A stretch of 64,000 nucleotides of DNA. It comes from Sphingomonas lutea. GTDB taxonomy: Bacteria > Pseudomonadota > Alphaproteobacteria > Sphingomonadales > Sphingomonadaceae. Location of the stretch: positions 2,004,501 to 2,068,500 of the forward strand of contig NZ_CP060718.1 of the NCBI RefSeq assembly GCF_014396785.1, given 5' to 3'. The first letter of the stretch is position 1; each line of letters starts with the position of its first letter. A program made the position numbers and the translations under genes. Below the pieces are notes generated by a model that saw only the letters and a program-made list of their open reading frames with translations, did not search any database and had not been told where the DNA came from. Shown piece by piece: positions 35,562-44,788 of the stretch.

Positions 35562-36879
35562 GCACCGGTTCGAATTCGGGTTGGGGTGGCGCACGCTGGC
35601 GCTGATGGCGGCGCTGTGGTTGCTCAGCCTGTCCATGTCCGCCCCCGACTTGCGCGCCGGCCGGATTGTTGCGCTGATCATCGCCGCGATCGCCGTGGCG
35701 AGCCTGTGGAGCTACATCCGCCGCACCAACTTCATCGTCTCGCGCTTTGTGGAATCGGTCCGCTTCGAGGATTTCTCGCAGCGCTTCTCCGACCCTAGCG
35801 GCGGCGGCTTCGATGTTCTCGGCGACACGCTCGACCGCGCGATCAAGGCGCTTCAGGCGCGCAATGTCGAGGCGGCGGCGGAGGCACGCTACCTCGCCGC
35901 GATCGTCGACGATTCGCCCAGCGCGCTGCTGACGATCGATCCCGACGGCCGCGTCGAGATGCTCAACAAGGCGGCACGCGAGCTGTTCGCGCGCCAGCCG
36001 ATCCACCGCGCCGCCGATCTCGAAACCCTGGGGCCTGAGCTTGCGGCTGCGGCCCGGCTCCCAGTCGGCACGCGCAAGATCACCCGGCTGATGCTCGATG
36101 GCGTGCCGCAGAAGGCGATCCTCGCCTCGGCGCAGGTCGCTCGCCTCGACGAGCCGGTGACGATCCTGTCGATCCTGCCGGTGCAAAGCGAGCTCGGCGC
36201 GCTGGAGGTCGCGGCGCAGGCCGATCTGGTCCGCGTCCTCACGCACGAGATCATGAACTCGCTGACCCCGGTGACGTCGCTCGCGCGGACCGGCGCGGAG
36301 ATGGTCGCGGCGGCCGAAAAGTCGGGCGGCAGCCTGGCCGATGCCAAGGTTGCGACCGAAACCGTTGCGCGGCGGGCCGAAGGCATCCTCAAGTTCGTCG
36401 AAAGCTATCGCGAATTTTCGCAGTCGCCCGACGTCAATCGCCGCTTGTTCAAGGCGCAGTCGTGGGGCGAGGAGCTGTTGCGGCTGGCGACGGCCAATGC
36501 CGGCGATCGCCCGGTCGAGGCCCGGCTCAAGGTCGAGCCCAAATCGCTGGCGCTGAACGCCGATCCCGAATTGCTTGCGCAGGCAGTGCTCAATCTTCTG
36601 CGCAACGCCATCCGCGCCACGGGCGATGTCGCCGGGCCGGTCGTGACCCTGCGCATGGCGCGCGAGCCGACCGGCAATTACCGCATCGAGGTCAGCGACA
36701 ACGGCCCCGGCATTCCGCCCGGCCGGCGCGAAGACATCTTCCTCCCTTTCTACACCACGCATAAAGGCGGCAGCGGCGTCGGCCTCAGCTTTGCGCGTCA
36801 GGTCGCCCTGGCGCACGGCGGGTCGATCGCCGCGCTCGAAGCGCCGGAGGGCGGCGCCAATATTCGCATGGTGATTTGA
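35551..36879 (+). CDS. Membrane sensor histidine kinase with PAS domain
   Basis: 442-residue kinase partner of the preceding regulator. Two transmembrane helices (about 13-30 and 37-56) are separated by only a few periplasmic residues, so it probably senses within the membrane or cytosol. A HAMP-like linker leads to a PAS domain at about 112-210. The phosphoacceptor is His232 in VLTHEIMNSLTP (NtrB-like), then the N box NLLRNAIRAT and G boxes SDNGPGIPP and GSGVGLSFARQV. The 11-base overlap with the regulator gene indicates co-translation. The layout resembles NtrY/PrsK-type kinases. Confidence 0.93.
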   Translation: MAFRHRFEFGLGWRTLALMAALWLLSLSMSAPDLRAGRIVALIIAAIAVASLWSYIRRTNFIVSRFVESVRFEDFSQRFSDPSGGGFDVLGDTLDRAIKALQARNVEAAAEARYLAAIVDDSPSALLTIDPDGRVEMLNKAARELFARQPIHRAADLETLGPELAAAARLPVGTRKITRLMLDGVPQKAILASAQVARLDEPVTILSILPVQSELGALEVAAQADLVRVLTHEIMNSLTPVTSLARTGAEMVAAAEKSGGSLADAKVATETVARRAEGILKFVESYREFSQSPDVNRRLFKAQSWGEELLRLATANAGDRPVEARLKVEPKSLALNADPELLAQAVLNLLRNAIRATGDVAGPVVTLRMAREPTGNYRIEVSDNGPGIPPGRREDIFLPFYTTHKGGSGVGLSFARQVALAHGGSIAALEAPEGGANIRMVI

Positions 36880-36881
36880 AC

Positions 36882-37496
36882 ATGGACGAACCCAACCCGT
36901 CGCCGCAATCGCCGCTCAGGCATGTGCGGACGATCCTGTGGGTGCTGGTCGCGCTTGCTGCTGTGGCCTTTGCAGTGACCTATTCGATGCGACAGCAGAC
37001 GCCAACGGAACCGCAATCCACGCTCGGCGGGCCGTTCACCCTGACCGGCGGCGACGGCAAGAAATTCTCCAGCAGCGCGCTGGCAAGCAAGCCCTACGCC
37101 ATCTTTTTCGGCTTCACGCGCTGCGGCGACGTGTGCCCAGTGACGCTGGGACGAATGGCCAAGCTGCGGAGGCAAGTGGGCGGCGACGACGCGTTCAACA
37201 TCGTCTTCGTGACCATCGACCCCGCCAATGACGGGCCGGCCGAGGTCGGACAATATGCCAAATTGTTCGGAACGCCGATCATCGGGCTCACCGGCTCGGC
37301 AGCCGAGATCGCGCAGGTCAAGCGCCAGTATGGCGTCTATGCCGAGCCCAACCCGCAATCGACCGGCCACGGCGACATGATCAGCCATACGTCGAGCGTG
37401 ATGTTGTTCGACCGCGATGGAAATCTCACCGGCACGATTTCGGGGAACGAGCCGGACTCGGCGGCGCTGCAAAAACTTCGCGCGCTGATCGCCTGA
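36882..37496 (+). CDS. SCO1/SenC-family protein
   Basis: 204-residue thioredoxin-fold copper chaperone, membrane-anchored by a helix at about 17-34. The copper site is Cys81-x3-Cys85 (TRCGDVCPVTLG) with the distal His in MISHTSS. SCO proteins deliver copper to the CuA centre of cytochrome c oxidase or act as thiol oxidoreductases. The ATG lies two bases after the kinase stop; a TTG overlapping that stop is an alternative start. No oxidase genes are in the window. Confidence 0.92.
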   Translation: MDEPNPSPQSPLRHVRTILWVLVALAAVAFAVTYSMRQQTPTEPQSTLGGPFTLTGGDGKKFSSSALASKPYAIFFGFTRCGDVCPVTLGRMAKLRRQVGGDDAFNIVFVTIDPANDGPAEVGQYAKLFGTPIIGLTGSAAEIAQVKRQYGVYAEPNPQSTGHGDMISHTSSVMLFDRDGNLTGTISGNEPDSAALQKLRALIA

Positions 37497-37500
37497 CCGC

Positions 37501-38853
37501 GTGACCGCCTATCAGCCCGATCCTCGCTTGCTCGATCTTGGGCCCGAATTTTCCGACCCGGTCCGTCCGGCCGACTTCCCCACCTGCACGCCGCGCTTCG
37601 TCAATCGGCGCTGGAGCGCGCGGGTCGGGCTCAATCTGTCCGAAAGTGATTGGGCGCGGCACTTCTGCCGGTTCGACCCGCTGCCCGACAACCTGCCCGA
37701 GCCGCTTGCGCTGCGCTACCACGGGCATCAGTTCCGCGTGTACAATCCCGATATCGGCGACGGGCGCGGCTTCACGTTCGCGCAGCTGCGCGACGACCGG
37801 GGACGGCTGCTCGACCTCGGCACCAAGGGCTCGGGCCAGACGCCGTACAGCCGCCATGCCGACGGCCGCCTGACGCTCAAGGGCGGCGTGCGCGAAGTGT
37901 TTGCGACCGAGATGCTCGAAGCGCTGGGCGTCAACACGTCCAAGACCTTCGCACTGTTCGAAACGGGCGAGCAATTGGAGCGCGGCGACGAGCCTTCGCC
38001 CACGCGCTCCGCCGTGCTGACGCGCCTCGGCCACGGACACATCCGCATCGGCACCTTCCAGCGCCTCGCCTTTTTCGGCCAGGCCGAGAACATCAAGACG
38101 CTCGTCCGCTATTGCCTTGAGCATTTGTTCGGCGAGCCGGGCGACGATCCTCTCCGCTTGTTCGATCTTGCGAGCGCGCGCACCGCCGAGCTTGCGGCGT
38201 CTTATCTCGCCGCCGGCTTCGTCCACGGCGTGCTCAACAGCGACAATATCAACGTCACCGGCGAAAGCTTCGACTACGGCCCGTGGCGCTTTACGCCCGA
38301 CTGGGATCCCGACTTCACTGCCGCTTATTTCGACCACTACGGCTTGTATTCCTTCGCCCGCCAGCCCGAGGCGATCCACTGGGACCTCGCCCAGCTTGCC
38401 GGCTGCCTGTCGCTCATCGCCGAAGCGCCGGCGCTGTCCGACATGCTAGGTGCTTGGAGCGAGCGCTTCGACCGGGCACTGACGTCCGCGCTTTGCCGTC
38501 GGCTTGGCGTGGCCGACGATGCCCGCGTGGCGTCTGCCCTGCTGAAGGCGCTCGCATCGCGCGAGGCGACGATCGACCGCATCTTCTTCGACTGGCGCGG
38601 CGGGCGCGATCCGGGAGTGCAAGCCTATCCGTCGCCGCCGTTCCGCGAACTGGCCGCACTGCTCGACGGCCGCGCCCGGCCCCCATCACATCCTTATTGG
38701 TCCGGCCCCGGCCCATGCTCGATGATTATTGAAGAGGTCGAGGCGATCTGGTCGGCCATTGCAACTAGCGACGACTGGCAGCCATTCGAGGACAAGGTTA
38801 AGGCCATCCGCAACATGGGGGAGGCGATGGCGCAGGATGCACCGGCAGCTTGA
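37501..38853 (+). CDS. selO: SelO/YdiU-family protein adenylyltransferase
   Basis: 450-residue pseudokinase-fold enzyme that transfers AMP to protein Ser/Thr/Tyr residues. Family motifs are ALRYHGHQFRVYNPDIGDGRG (glycine-rich), LGTKGSGQTPYSR (Lys), REVFATEMLEALGVNTSK, and VHGVLNSDNINVTGESFDYGPW with the catalytic Asn/Asp. There is no selenocysteine; bacterial members usually lack it. The start is a GTG four bases after the SCO stop, with no clear ribosome site, so it probably relies on coupling. Confidence 0.94.
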   Translation: MTAYQPDPRLLDLGPEFSDPVRPADFPTCTPRFVNRRWSARVGLNLSESDWARHFCRFDPLPDNLPEPLALRYHGHQFRVYNPDIGDGRGFTFAQLRDDRGRLLDLGTKGSGQTPYSRHADGRLTLKGGVREVFATEMLEALGVNTSKTFALFETGEQLERGDEPSPTRSAVLTRLGHGHIRIGTFQRLAFFGQAENIKTLVRYCLEHLFGEPGDDPLRLFDLASARTAELAASYLAAGFVHGVLNSDNINVTGESFDYGPWRFTPDWDPDFTAAYFDHYGLYSFARQPEAIHWDLAQLAGCLSLIAEAPALSDMLGAWSERFDRALTSALCRRLGVADDARVASALLKALASREATIDRIFFDWRGGRDPGVQAYPSPPFRELAALLDGRARPPSHPYWSGPGPCSMIIEEVEAIWSAIATSDDWQPFEDKVKAIRNMGEAMAQDAPAA

Positions 38854-38869
38854 CGAAAGTGCGGCGGAC

Positions 38870-40309
38870 GTGAAGCGCGTCGACGTGGCGCCGCTCATCT
38901 CGACCAATCCGGCAACCGGCGAGGACGTCTGGTCCGGCACCCCGGGCGACTCCGCGGCCGAGGTTGCCGCCGCGCGCGCGGCCTGGCCCGCCTGGGCGGC
39001 GCACGCCGTCGCCTTCCGTATCGAAACCTTGCGTCGCTTCGCCAATGTCGTTCGCGCCAAGGAAGGCGAATTCGCCGAACTGATCTCCCGGGAGACCGGC
39101 AAGCCGCTGTGGGAAGCGCGGACCGAGGTCGGCGCGGTGGTCAACAAGGTCCAGATTTCGATCGATGCTTATGCCGAGCGGACGGGGCAACGCCGGCTCG
39201 AAGCCGCGCTCGGCAACAAGGTCGCGGTGCGCCACAAGCCGCATGGAGTGCTGGCCGTGCTCGGGCCCTATAATTTCCCTGCGCATTTGCCCAACGGCCA
39301 CATCGTCCCGGCGCTGATCGCCGGCAATGCCGTGGTGTTCAAGCCGTCCGAAAAGACCCCTGCGACCGGCGAATTCCTGGTCCGCTGCTTCCACGAAGCC
39401 GGCGTCCCGGAAGGTGCGGTTCGGCTGCTGATCGGTGGGCGCGACCAGGGTCGCGCGCTGGCCGCCCAGCCGGGGATCGATGGGCTGCTGTTCACCGGCT
39501 CCGCGCGCGCCGGCATGTCGCTCCACAAGCAATTCGCGGAAAGCCCGCACAAGATCCTCGCGCTCGAACTTGGCGGCAACAATCCGCTGGTGGTGTGGAA
39601 CGCCAAGGACATAGCTGCCGCCGCCGCGATTGCGGTTCAGTCGGCCTTTCTCACCGCGGGCCAGCGTTGCACCGCCGCGCGCCGGTTGGTCGTCGAGGAC
39701 GGCAAGCACCAGGAACTGCTCGACGCCGTCCAGGCGCTGATCGACCGGATCATCGTCGGCGAACCCTTCGCCGATCCGCAGCCGTTCATGGGCCCGGTGA
39801 TCGACCTCGCCGCCGCCGACCAGGTGCAGGAACAATGGCTCGACCTGATGATGAAGGGCGGCAAGCCGCTTCGCCGCCTCGACCGCCTGGTCGAGGACAA
39901 GCCGTTCCTGACGCCCGCGCTGATCGACGTGACCGAGGCGAAGGACCGCCCGGATGAGGAAATTTTCGGCCCTGTGCTGCAGGTCGTCCGGGTCAAGGAT
40001 TTCGACGCCGCGATCGACGAAGCGAACCGCACGCGCTTTGGCCTTGCCGCAAGCCTGATCGGCGGCACGCCCGAACAATATGACAATTTCTGGGCCAATG
40101 TCCGCGCCGGCGTCATCAACTGGAACAAGCCGACCAACGGGGCGCCCTCAAACGCGCCGTTCGGCGGAATCGGCTTGTCGGGCAATCACCGTCCGAGCGC
40201 CTTCTATGCTGCCGATTATTGCGCTTATCCGGTGACGAGCAGCGAGGCCGAGGCACCCCGCGCCGCGATCGGCGAGGGCCTGCGCGACCCCAACAAGCAG
40301 GAAGACTAA
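38870..40309 (+). CDS. astD: Succinylglutamate-semialdehyde dehydrogenase-like (AstD)
   Basis: 479-residue aldehyde dehydrogenase closest in sequence to AstD of the arginine succinyltransferase pathway, which oxidises N-succinylglutamate semialdehyde. The cofactor motif is LGPYNFPAHLPNGHI, the catalytic Glu is in LALELGGNNP and the catalytic Cys is in TAGQRCTAARR. EEIFGPVLQVVRV and GVINWNKPTNGAPS complete the family pattern. A GTG start is used; an ATG at 38837 inside selO is the alternative. The other ast genes are not in the window. Confidence 0.88.
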   Translation: MKRVDVAPLISTNPATGEDVWSGTPGDSAAEVAAARAAWPAWAAHAVAFRIETLRRFANVVRAKEGEFAELISRETGKPLWEARTEVGAVVNKVQISIDAYAERTGQRRLEAALGNKVAVRHKPHGVLAVLGPYNFPAHLPNGHIVPALIAGNAVVFKPSEKTPATGEFLVRCFHEAGVPEGAVRLLIGGRDQGRALAAQPGIDGLLFTGSARAGMSLHKQFAESPHKILALELGGNNPLVVWNAKDIAAAAAIAVQSAFLTAGQRCTAARRLVVEDGKHQELLDAVQALIDRIIVGEPFADPQPFMGPVIDLAAADQVQEQWLDLMMKGGKPLRRLDRLVEDKPFLTPALIDVTEAKDRPDEEIFGPVLQVVRVKDFDAAIDEANRTRFGLAASLIGGTPEQYDNFWANVRAGVINWNKPTNGAPSNAPFGGIGLSGNHRPSAFYAADYCAYPVTSSEAEAPRAAIGEGLRDPNKQED

Positions 40310-40316
40310 CAAGCCA

Positions 40317-40346
40317 AGGGCGCCGGAGCCGAAGCCCCGACGCCCT
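40317..40346. terminator. Possible bidirectional hairpin between astD and dnaB
   Basis: AGGGCG (40317-40322) and CGCCCT (40341-40346) with partial inner pairing, between two convergent genes. There is no T-run, so this is weak. Confidence 0.3.
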
Positions 40347-40372
40347 CGTCCCCTCCCCCCAAGGCATTCGCG

Positions 40373-41866
40373 CTAGCTGCGCATTTCCGGCAGGCGATCC
40401 TCGTCGGCGGGATCGCTGAACTTGGTGTAGCGGCCCTGGAAGCGCAGCGGCTCCTTGCCGGTCGCGCCGTGACGGTTCTTGGCAACGATCAGCTCGGCGC
40501 GGCCGTAAGCGCGCTCCATCTGCTCCTGCCACGCCATGAAATCGGGATGATCCTCGGCCGGCTTGCGCGAGGCGACGTAATATTCCTCGCGATAGATGAA
40601 CATGACGATGTCGGCGTCCTGCTCGATGGAGCCCGATTCGCGCAGATCCGCGAGTTGCGGGCGCTTGTCCTCGCGCTGCTCGACCGCACGGCTGAGCTGC
40701 GACAGGCCAATCACCGGAACGTCGAGCTCCTTGGCCAACTGCTTCAAACCCCGGCTGATCTCTGAAATTTCCTGCACGCGATTCTCGCTCGCGCCGCCGC
40801 GGCCGGTGCCCTGGAGCAGCTGGAGATAGTCGACCACGACCATGCCGATGCCCTTCTGCCGCTTCAAGCGCCGCGCGCGCGTGCGTAGCGCCGCAATGGT
40901 CAGGCCGGGCGTGTCGTCGATGTATAGCGGCAGCGAATGCAGTCGGTCGGCGGTTCGCGCGAACGAGGCGAATTCCTGCTTGGCGATATTGCCGGTGCGG
41001 ATCTGCTCGGCGGTGACCTGGGCCTGTTCGGAGAGGACGCGCGTGACGAGCTGCTCGGCCGACATTTCCAGACTGAAGATCGCAACCGGCGCGCCGGCCG
41101 AGGCCTTGGCGTCGATGCCATCGGACTGGTCCTGCATGAACCGCTCGGCCGCCGCGAAGGCCATGTTGGTCGCCAGTGCCGACTTGCCCATGCCCGGACG
41201 GCCCGCGACGATGATCAGGTCGGATCGCTGGAGGCCGCCTATGCGCCCGTTGAGGCCTTGAAAGCCGGTTGTGATGCCGGTCAGCCCGCCGCCGCGGTTG
41301 AGCGCCGCCTCGGCATTGCGGATCGAGGCGAGCGCTGCCTCTCCGAACGATTTTGCGCGCCCTTCCGCGCCGCCTTCCTCGGCGACCTTGTACAGCTCGG
41401 TCTCGGCTTGCTCGATCTGGGCGAGCGGGGCGACCTCCTCGCTCGTATCCAGCGCGCTTTCGACCAGGTCGCGGCCGACGCCAACAAGGGCGCGAAGCAA
41501 CGCCAGATCATAGATCTGTGCGGCAAAATCGCGGGCGCCGATCACGGCTGCGCCCGATCCTGTCAACTGAGCCAGATAGGACGGCCCGCCAACCTCCTTC
41601 ATCGCCTCGTCGGCATCGAACAGCGGCTTCAGCGTCACCGGATTGGCGATCATGTTCTTGTCGGTCAGCCGCAGGATCGATTCGTAGATGCGGCCGTGCA
41701 GCGGCTCGAAGAAATGATGCGGCTGGAGCTTGAGCTGGACATCCTCGACGAGCCGGTTGTCGATCATCAGCGCGCCCAGCAGCGCGGCTTCGGCTTCGAT
41801 ATTTTGCGGGAGGGCCTGGGTGCCCGGTTCGGACGCAGACTCGGCGATACGGAGGATTTCAGCCAT
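40373..41866 (-). CDS. dnaB: Replicative DNA helicase DnaB
   Basis: 497-residue hexameric 5'-3' helicase of the replication fork. The N-terminal collar domain (about 15-125: PQNIEAEAALLGALMIDNR) precedes the RecA-like motor, with Walker A GRPGMGKSALA and Walker B VVVDYLQLLQG. LSQLSRAVEQREDKRPQLADLRESGSIEQDAD is the H4 signature. No intein is present. A 178-base divergent region with two DnaA-box-like sites separates it from dcd. Confidence 0.97.
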   Translation of the reverse strand: MAEILRIAESASEPGTQALPQNIEAEAALLGALMIDNRLVEDVQLKLQPHHFFEPLHGRIYESILRLTDKNMIANPVTLKPLFDADEAMKEVGGPSYLAQLTGSGAAVIGARDFAAQIYDLALLRALVGVGRDLVESALDTSEEVAPLAQIEQAETELYKVAEEGGAEGRAKSFGEAALASIRNAEAALNRGGGLTGITTGFQGLNGRIGGLQRSDLIIVAGRPGMGKSALATNMAFAAAERFMQDQSDGIDAKASAGAPVAIFSLEMSAEQLVTRVLSEQAQVTAEQIRTGNIAKQEFASFARTADRLHSLPLYIDDTPGLTIAALRTRARRLKRQKGIGMVVVDYLQLLQGTGRGGASENRVQEISEISRGLKQLAKELDVPVIGLSQLSRAVEQREDKRPQLADLRESGSIEQDADIVMFIYREEYYVASRKPAEDHPDFMAWQEQMERAYGRAELIVAKNRHGATGKEPLRFQGRYTKFSDPADEDRLPEMRS

Positions 41867-41921
41867 GATCTGCTCCTAGGCGTCCGAGCCCGATGCTCAA
41901 CGAGAACAAACATAGCACAAC

Positions 41922-41930
41922 TGTGGATAG
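41922..41930 (-). promoter_or_regulatory. DnaA-box-like 9-mer upstream of dnaB
   Basis: Minus-strand CTATCCACA, one base from the consensus TTATCCACA, 56 bases before the dnaB start. A second copy in the opposite orientation lies at 41984-41992. Confidence 0.45.
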
Positions 41931-41983
41931 ATTGTGGGTTCCGTGCGCCGTGGTCTGCGAAATGGCCATCGCCGACGGGCGGC

Positions 41984-41992
41984 CTATCCACA
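41984..41992 (+). promoter_or_regulatory. DnaA-box-like 9-mer upstream of dcd
   Basis: CTATCCACA, identical to and inverted relative to the copy at 41922-41930, 53 bases before dcd. The pair could let DnaA control dnaB and dcd. Confidence 0.45.
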
Positions 41993-42044
41993 GCTAAAAG
42001 GATCGCCCATTGATGGGCCGATGAGCGGCCGTTAGGCCCGTCGC

Positions 42045-42599
42045 ATGTCGATCCTTTCCGACCGCTGGATTCGCGAGCAGGCGCAGCAGCACGCCATGAT
42101 CGAGCCGTTCGTCGAAGCGCAGCGGCGCGACGGCTGCATCAGCTACGGCCTGTCATCCTACGGCTATGACGCGCGCGTCGCCGACGAATTCAAGATCTTC
42201 ACCAACGTCGACAATGCGATCGTCGACCCCAAGGATTTCGCCGCCAACAGCTTCGTCGACCGCAAGACTGACGTGTGCATCATCCCGCCCAACAGCTTCG
42301 CGCTCGCCCGAACGGTCGAATATTTCCGCGTGCCCCGCGACGTCCTCGTCATCTGCCTCGGCAAATCGACTTATGCGCGGTGCGGGATCATCGTGAATGT
42401 CACTCCGCTCGAGCCCGGCTGGGAGGGCCATGTGACGCTCGAATTTTCCAACACGACACCGTTGCCCGCCAAGGTCTACGCCAACGAAGGCGCGTGCCAG
42501 TTCCTGTTCCTCAAGGGCAATGAGCCGTGCGAGGTCAGCTACGCCGACCGCGCCGGCAAATATATGGGGCAGAAGGGCGTTACGCTGCCCAAGCTGTGA
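42045..42599 (+). CDS. dcd: dCTP deaminase
   Basis: 184-residue trimeric enzyme converting dCTP to dUTP for dTMP supply. The catalytic Glu lies in [14 protein letters not shown], the STYARCG loop binds the triphosphate, and it ends [12 protein letters not shown] as is typical. The stop overlaps the kynU GTG start (GTGA). It is divergent from dnaB, which groups two replication-linked genes on one regulatory region. Confidence 0.97.
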   Translation: MSILSDRWIREQAQQHAMIEPFVEAQRRDGCISYGLSSYGYDARVADEFKIFTNVDNAIVDPKDFAANSFVDRKTDVCIIPPNSFALARTVEYFRVPRDVLVICLGKSTYARCGIIVNVTPLEPGWEGHVTLEFSNTTPLPAKVYANEGACQFLFLKGNEPCEVSYADRAGKYMGQKGVTLPKL

Positions 42600-43789
42600 G
42601 CCGTATCGAAGCCCTCGCGCGCGAGCGCTTCAGCATCCCCAACGACGTCATTTATCTCGACGGCAACAGCCTCGGCGCGCTGCCGCGGGCGACACCCGAG
42701 CGGCTGCGCGCGCTGATGCGCGAGGAATGGCGCAGCGACCTCATAGCCAGCTGGAACAAGCATGGCTGGATCGACCTGCCGATGAGCATCGCGGCGCGGC
42801 TCGCGCCGATCGTGAACGCCAAACCTGCCGAACTGCTGATCGCTGATTCGACCTCGGTGTCCCTGTTCAAACTGCTCGCCGCGGCTGCGCGCGCCCGGTC
42901 GGGACGGAAGACGATCCTCACCCAGCGGCGCAATTTCCCCACCGATCTCTATGTCGCCCAGGGGCTGTGCGACATGCTCGGCCTGACCTTGCGAGCGGTG
43001 GACGCCGATGCCGTGCGCGACAGCATCGATGACGATGTCGCAGTCGTGTCACTGACGCATGTCGACTATCGCAGCGCCGCAGTCCACGAAATGGCGGCGA
43101 TCAACCGCGCGTCGCGTGATGCCGGAGCGCTGACCTGCTGGGACCTGTCGCACAGCGCGGGCGCGATTGAGGTCGATCTCGCCGGTACGGAGTGCGATCT
43201 CGCGGTCGGCTGCGGCTACAAATATCTCAACGGCGGCCCGGGGGCGCCGGCCTTCATCTTCGTCGCCGAACGGCTGTTGGAGACCATGCACCCGCCGCTG
43301 CAGGGCTGGATGGGCCATGCGCAGCCATTCGCCTTCGAGGATGGCTATCAGCCAGCACCGGGAATCGCGCGCTTTCTCACCGGCACGCCGTCGATCCTGG
43401 CGATCGCCGCGCTCGATTGCGGCCTTGCGACCTTCGACGGAATCGCGATGGCCGACGTCGCGGCGCGTTCGCGCGGGCTGTCGCAGGCATTCATCGACGC
43501 CGTCGAAGCGCGCTGCGGCGATGCCGTCTCCCTCGCCTCCCCGGGGGATCCGGCGGCGCGCGGCAGCCACGTCTGCTTCGCACACCCGCACGGCTATGCG
43601 GTCATGCAGGCGCTGATCGCGCGCAAGGTGATCGGCGACTTCCGCGCGCCCGACCTGATGCGCTTCGGCTTTGCGCCGCTCTACAATGACGAAGGCGACG
43701 TGCTGCGGGCCGCGGAAATTCTCGGCGAAATCCTGGACAGCCGCGCGTGGGACGATCCGCGCTTTCACGCGCGGGCCAAGGTCACCTGA
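42596..43789 (+). CDS. kynU: Kynureninase
   Basis: 397-residue PLP enzyme cleaving kynurenine or 3-hydroxykynurenine to anthranilate or 3-hydroxyanthranilate plus alanine. Family marks are [13 protein letters not shown] at the N-terminus, WDLSHSAGA with the pyridine-binding Asp, and [17 protein letters not shown] with the Schiff-base Lys. A GTG start overlaps the dcd stop, so it is co-translated. kynA and kynB are not in the window. Its 3' end overlaps the convergent DoxX gene by eight bases. Confidence 0.95.
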   Translation: MSRIEALARERFSIPNDVIYLDGNSLGALPRATPERLRALMREEWRSDLIASWNKHGWIDLPMSIAARLAPIVNAKPAELLIADSTSVSLFKLLAAAARARSGRKTILTQRRNFPTDLYVAQGLCDMLGLTLRAVDADAVRDSIDDDVAVVSLTHVDYRSAAVHEMAAINRASRDAGALTCWDLSHSAGAIEVDLAGTECDLAVGCGYKYLNGGPGAPAFIFVAERLLETMHPPLQGWMGHAQPFAFEDGYQPAPGIARFLTGTPSILAIAALDCGLATFDGIAMADVAARSRGLSQAFIDAVEARCGDAVSLASPGDPAARGSHVCFAHPHGYAVMQALIARKVIGDFRAPDLMRFGFAPLYNDEGDVLRAAEILGEILDSRAWDDPRFHARAKVT

Positions 43790-44183
43790 TCAGCGCCGGG
43801 CGCGACCCGTCGACGCTCCACGGCCCCGCCCCGGCTGCCGCGAAATAGAGGAAGACGAAGCAATAGAGGATCGCCGCGTCGCCCATGTTGTTGACCGGGA
43901 ACGGGTTCTGCGGCGCGTGCGCGATCCAGTAAGCCGCCGCCATCGTGCCCGAGGCGAGGAACGCCGCGGGCCGCGTGAACAGGCCGATAGCGATGAGGAA
44001 GCCGCAGATCAGTTCGATCACCCCGGCATAAGCGGGCAGGCTGTTCAGCCCCGTGCCCATCCCCGCCATGTCACCGGGCGGGAAAGACAGCAATTTCTGA
44101 GTCCCATGTTCCATGAAAAGGAGGCCGCTGACGATGCGCAGGATTGCGTGAAGTTGCGGCTGCCAACGCGAAAGCATGTTCAT
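43782..44183 (-). CDS. DoxX family membrane protein
   Basis: 133-residue protein with four predicted transmembrane helices. The DoxX signature is ILRIVSGLLFMEHGTQKLL, then YAGVIELICGFLIAIGLFTRPAAFLAS. DoxX-type proteins are linked to oxidative-stress or terminal-oxidase functions, but the role is poorly defined. It is followed upstream on the same strand by an FMN reductase gene, with a 12-base gap, so the two are likely co-transcribed redox genes. Confidence 0.9.
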   Translation of the reverse strand: MNMLSRWQPQLHAILRIVSGLLFMEHGTQKLLSFPPGDMAGMGTGLNSLPAYAGVIELICGFLIAIGLFTRPAAFLASGTMAAAYWIAHAPQNPFPVNNMGDAAILYCFVFLYFAAAGAGPWSVDGSRPALIR

Positions 44184-44195
44184 TTGACTGTCCCC

Positions 44196-44783
44196 TCAGC
44201 TCGACGCGAGCGCGGCGCGCGCCCGGTGCACCATATCGACCCAGTCGTGGAATGCATGCGCTAGTTTTTCGACGAGGTCCTTGAGCGGCCCGTCCTTGAG
44301 CCTGCCATCGGCATCGAAGCTGTCGTCGTTGACGTGGCCCAAATAGGCTTCGGGCTGCTGCATCACCGGCATGTTGAGGAAGGTGCACGCCTGGCGCAGC
44401 TGGTGATTGGCGCCAAAGCCGCCGATGCTTCCCGGCGAGGCGCTGACGATCGCCGCCGGCTTCCCGTTCCACACGCTGCTGCCATAGGGGCGCGAGCCGA
44501 CATCGACCGCGTTCTTGAGGACGCCGGGTACGCCGCGATTATATTCGGGCGTGCAGAAGAGGACTCCGTCGGCCGCGGCGATCTTCTCGCGGAATGCGCC
44601 GTAGGTCGCCGGCTCGTCGGGCGACTTGTCGAAGTCCTGGTTGTACAGCGGCAGGTCGCCGATCTCGACCATCCCGCATTCCAGATGGTCGCCGCGGATG
44701 GCGCAAATCGATCGGGCGATCTTGCGGTTGATGCTGTCCTTGCGAAGACTGCCGACGAGGATCGCGATCTTGTACGTGGCCAT
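44196..44783 (-). CDS. NADPH-dependent FMN reductase family protein
   Basis: 195-residue flavodoxin-fold reductase. The FMN phosphate loop is ILVGSLRKDSINRK, followed by TPEYNRGVPGVLKNAVDVGSR and SASPGSIGGFGA, all typical of ArsH/ChrR/YieF-type flavin or quinone reductases. It likely reduces quinones or metals with NADPH. It starts five bases after the RNase R stop and precedes the DoxX gene. Confidence 0.92.
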   Translation of the reverse strand: MATYKIAILVGSLRKDSINRKIARSICAIRGDHLECGMVEIGDLPLYNQDFDKSPDEPATYGAFREKIAAADGVLFCTPEYNRGVPGVLKNAVDVGSRPYGSSVWNGKPAAIVSASPGSIGGFGANHQLRQACTFLNMPVMQQPEAYLGHVNDDSFDADGRLKDGPLKDLVEKLAHAFHDWVDMVHRARAALASS

Positions 44784-44788
44784 GGCGT

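Noticed and set aside
37501-38853. Selenocysteine in the SelO homologue
   Set aside because: The C-terminus ends MAQDAPAA at a normal stop, with no in-frame TGA before a conserved tail and no SECIS-like hairpin.
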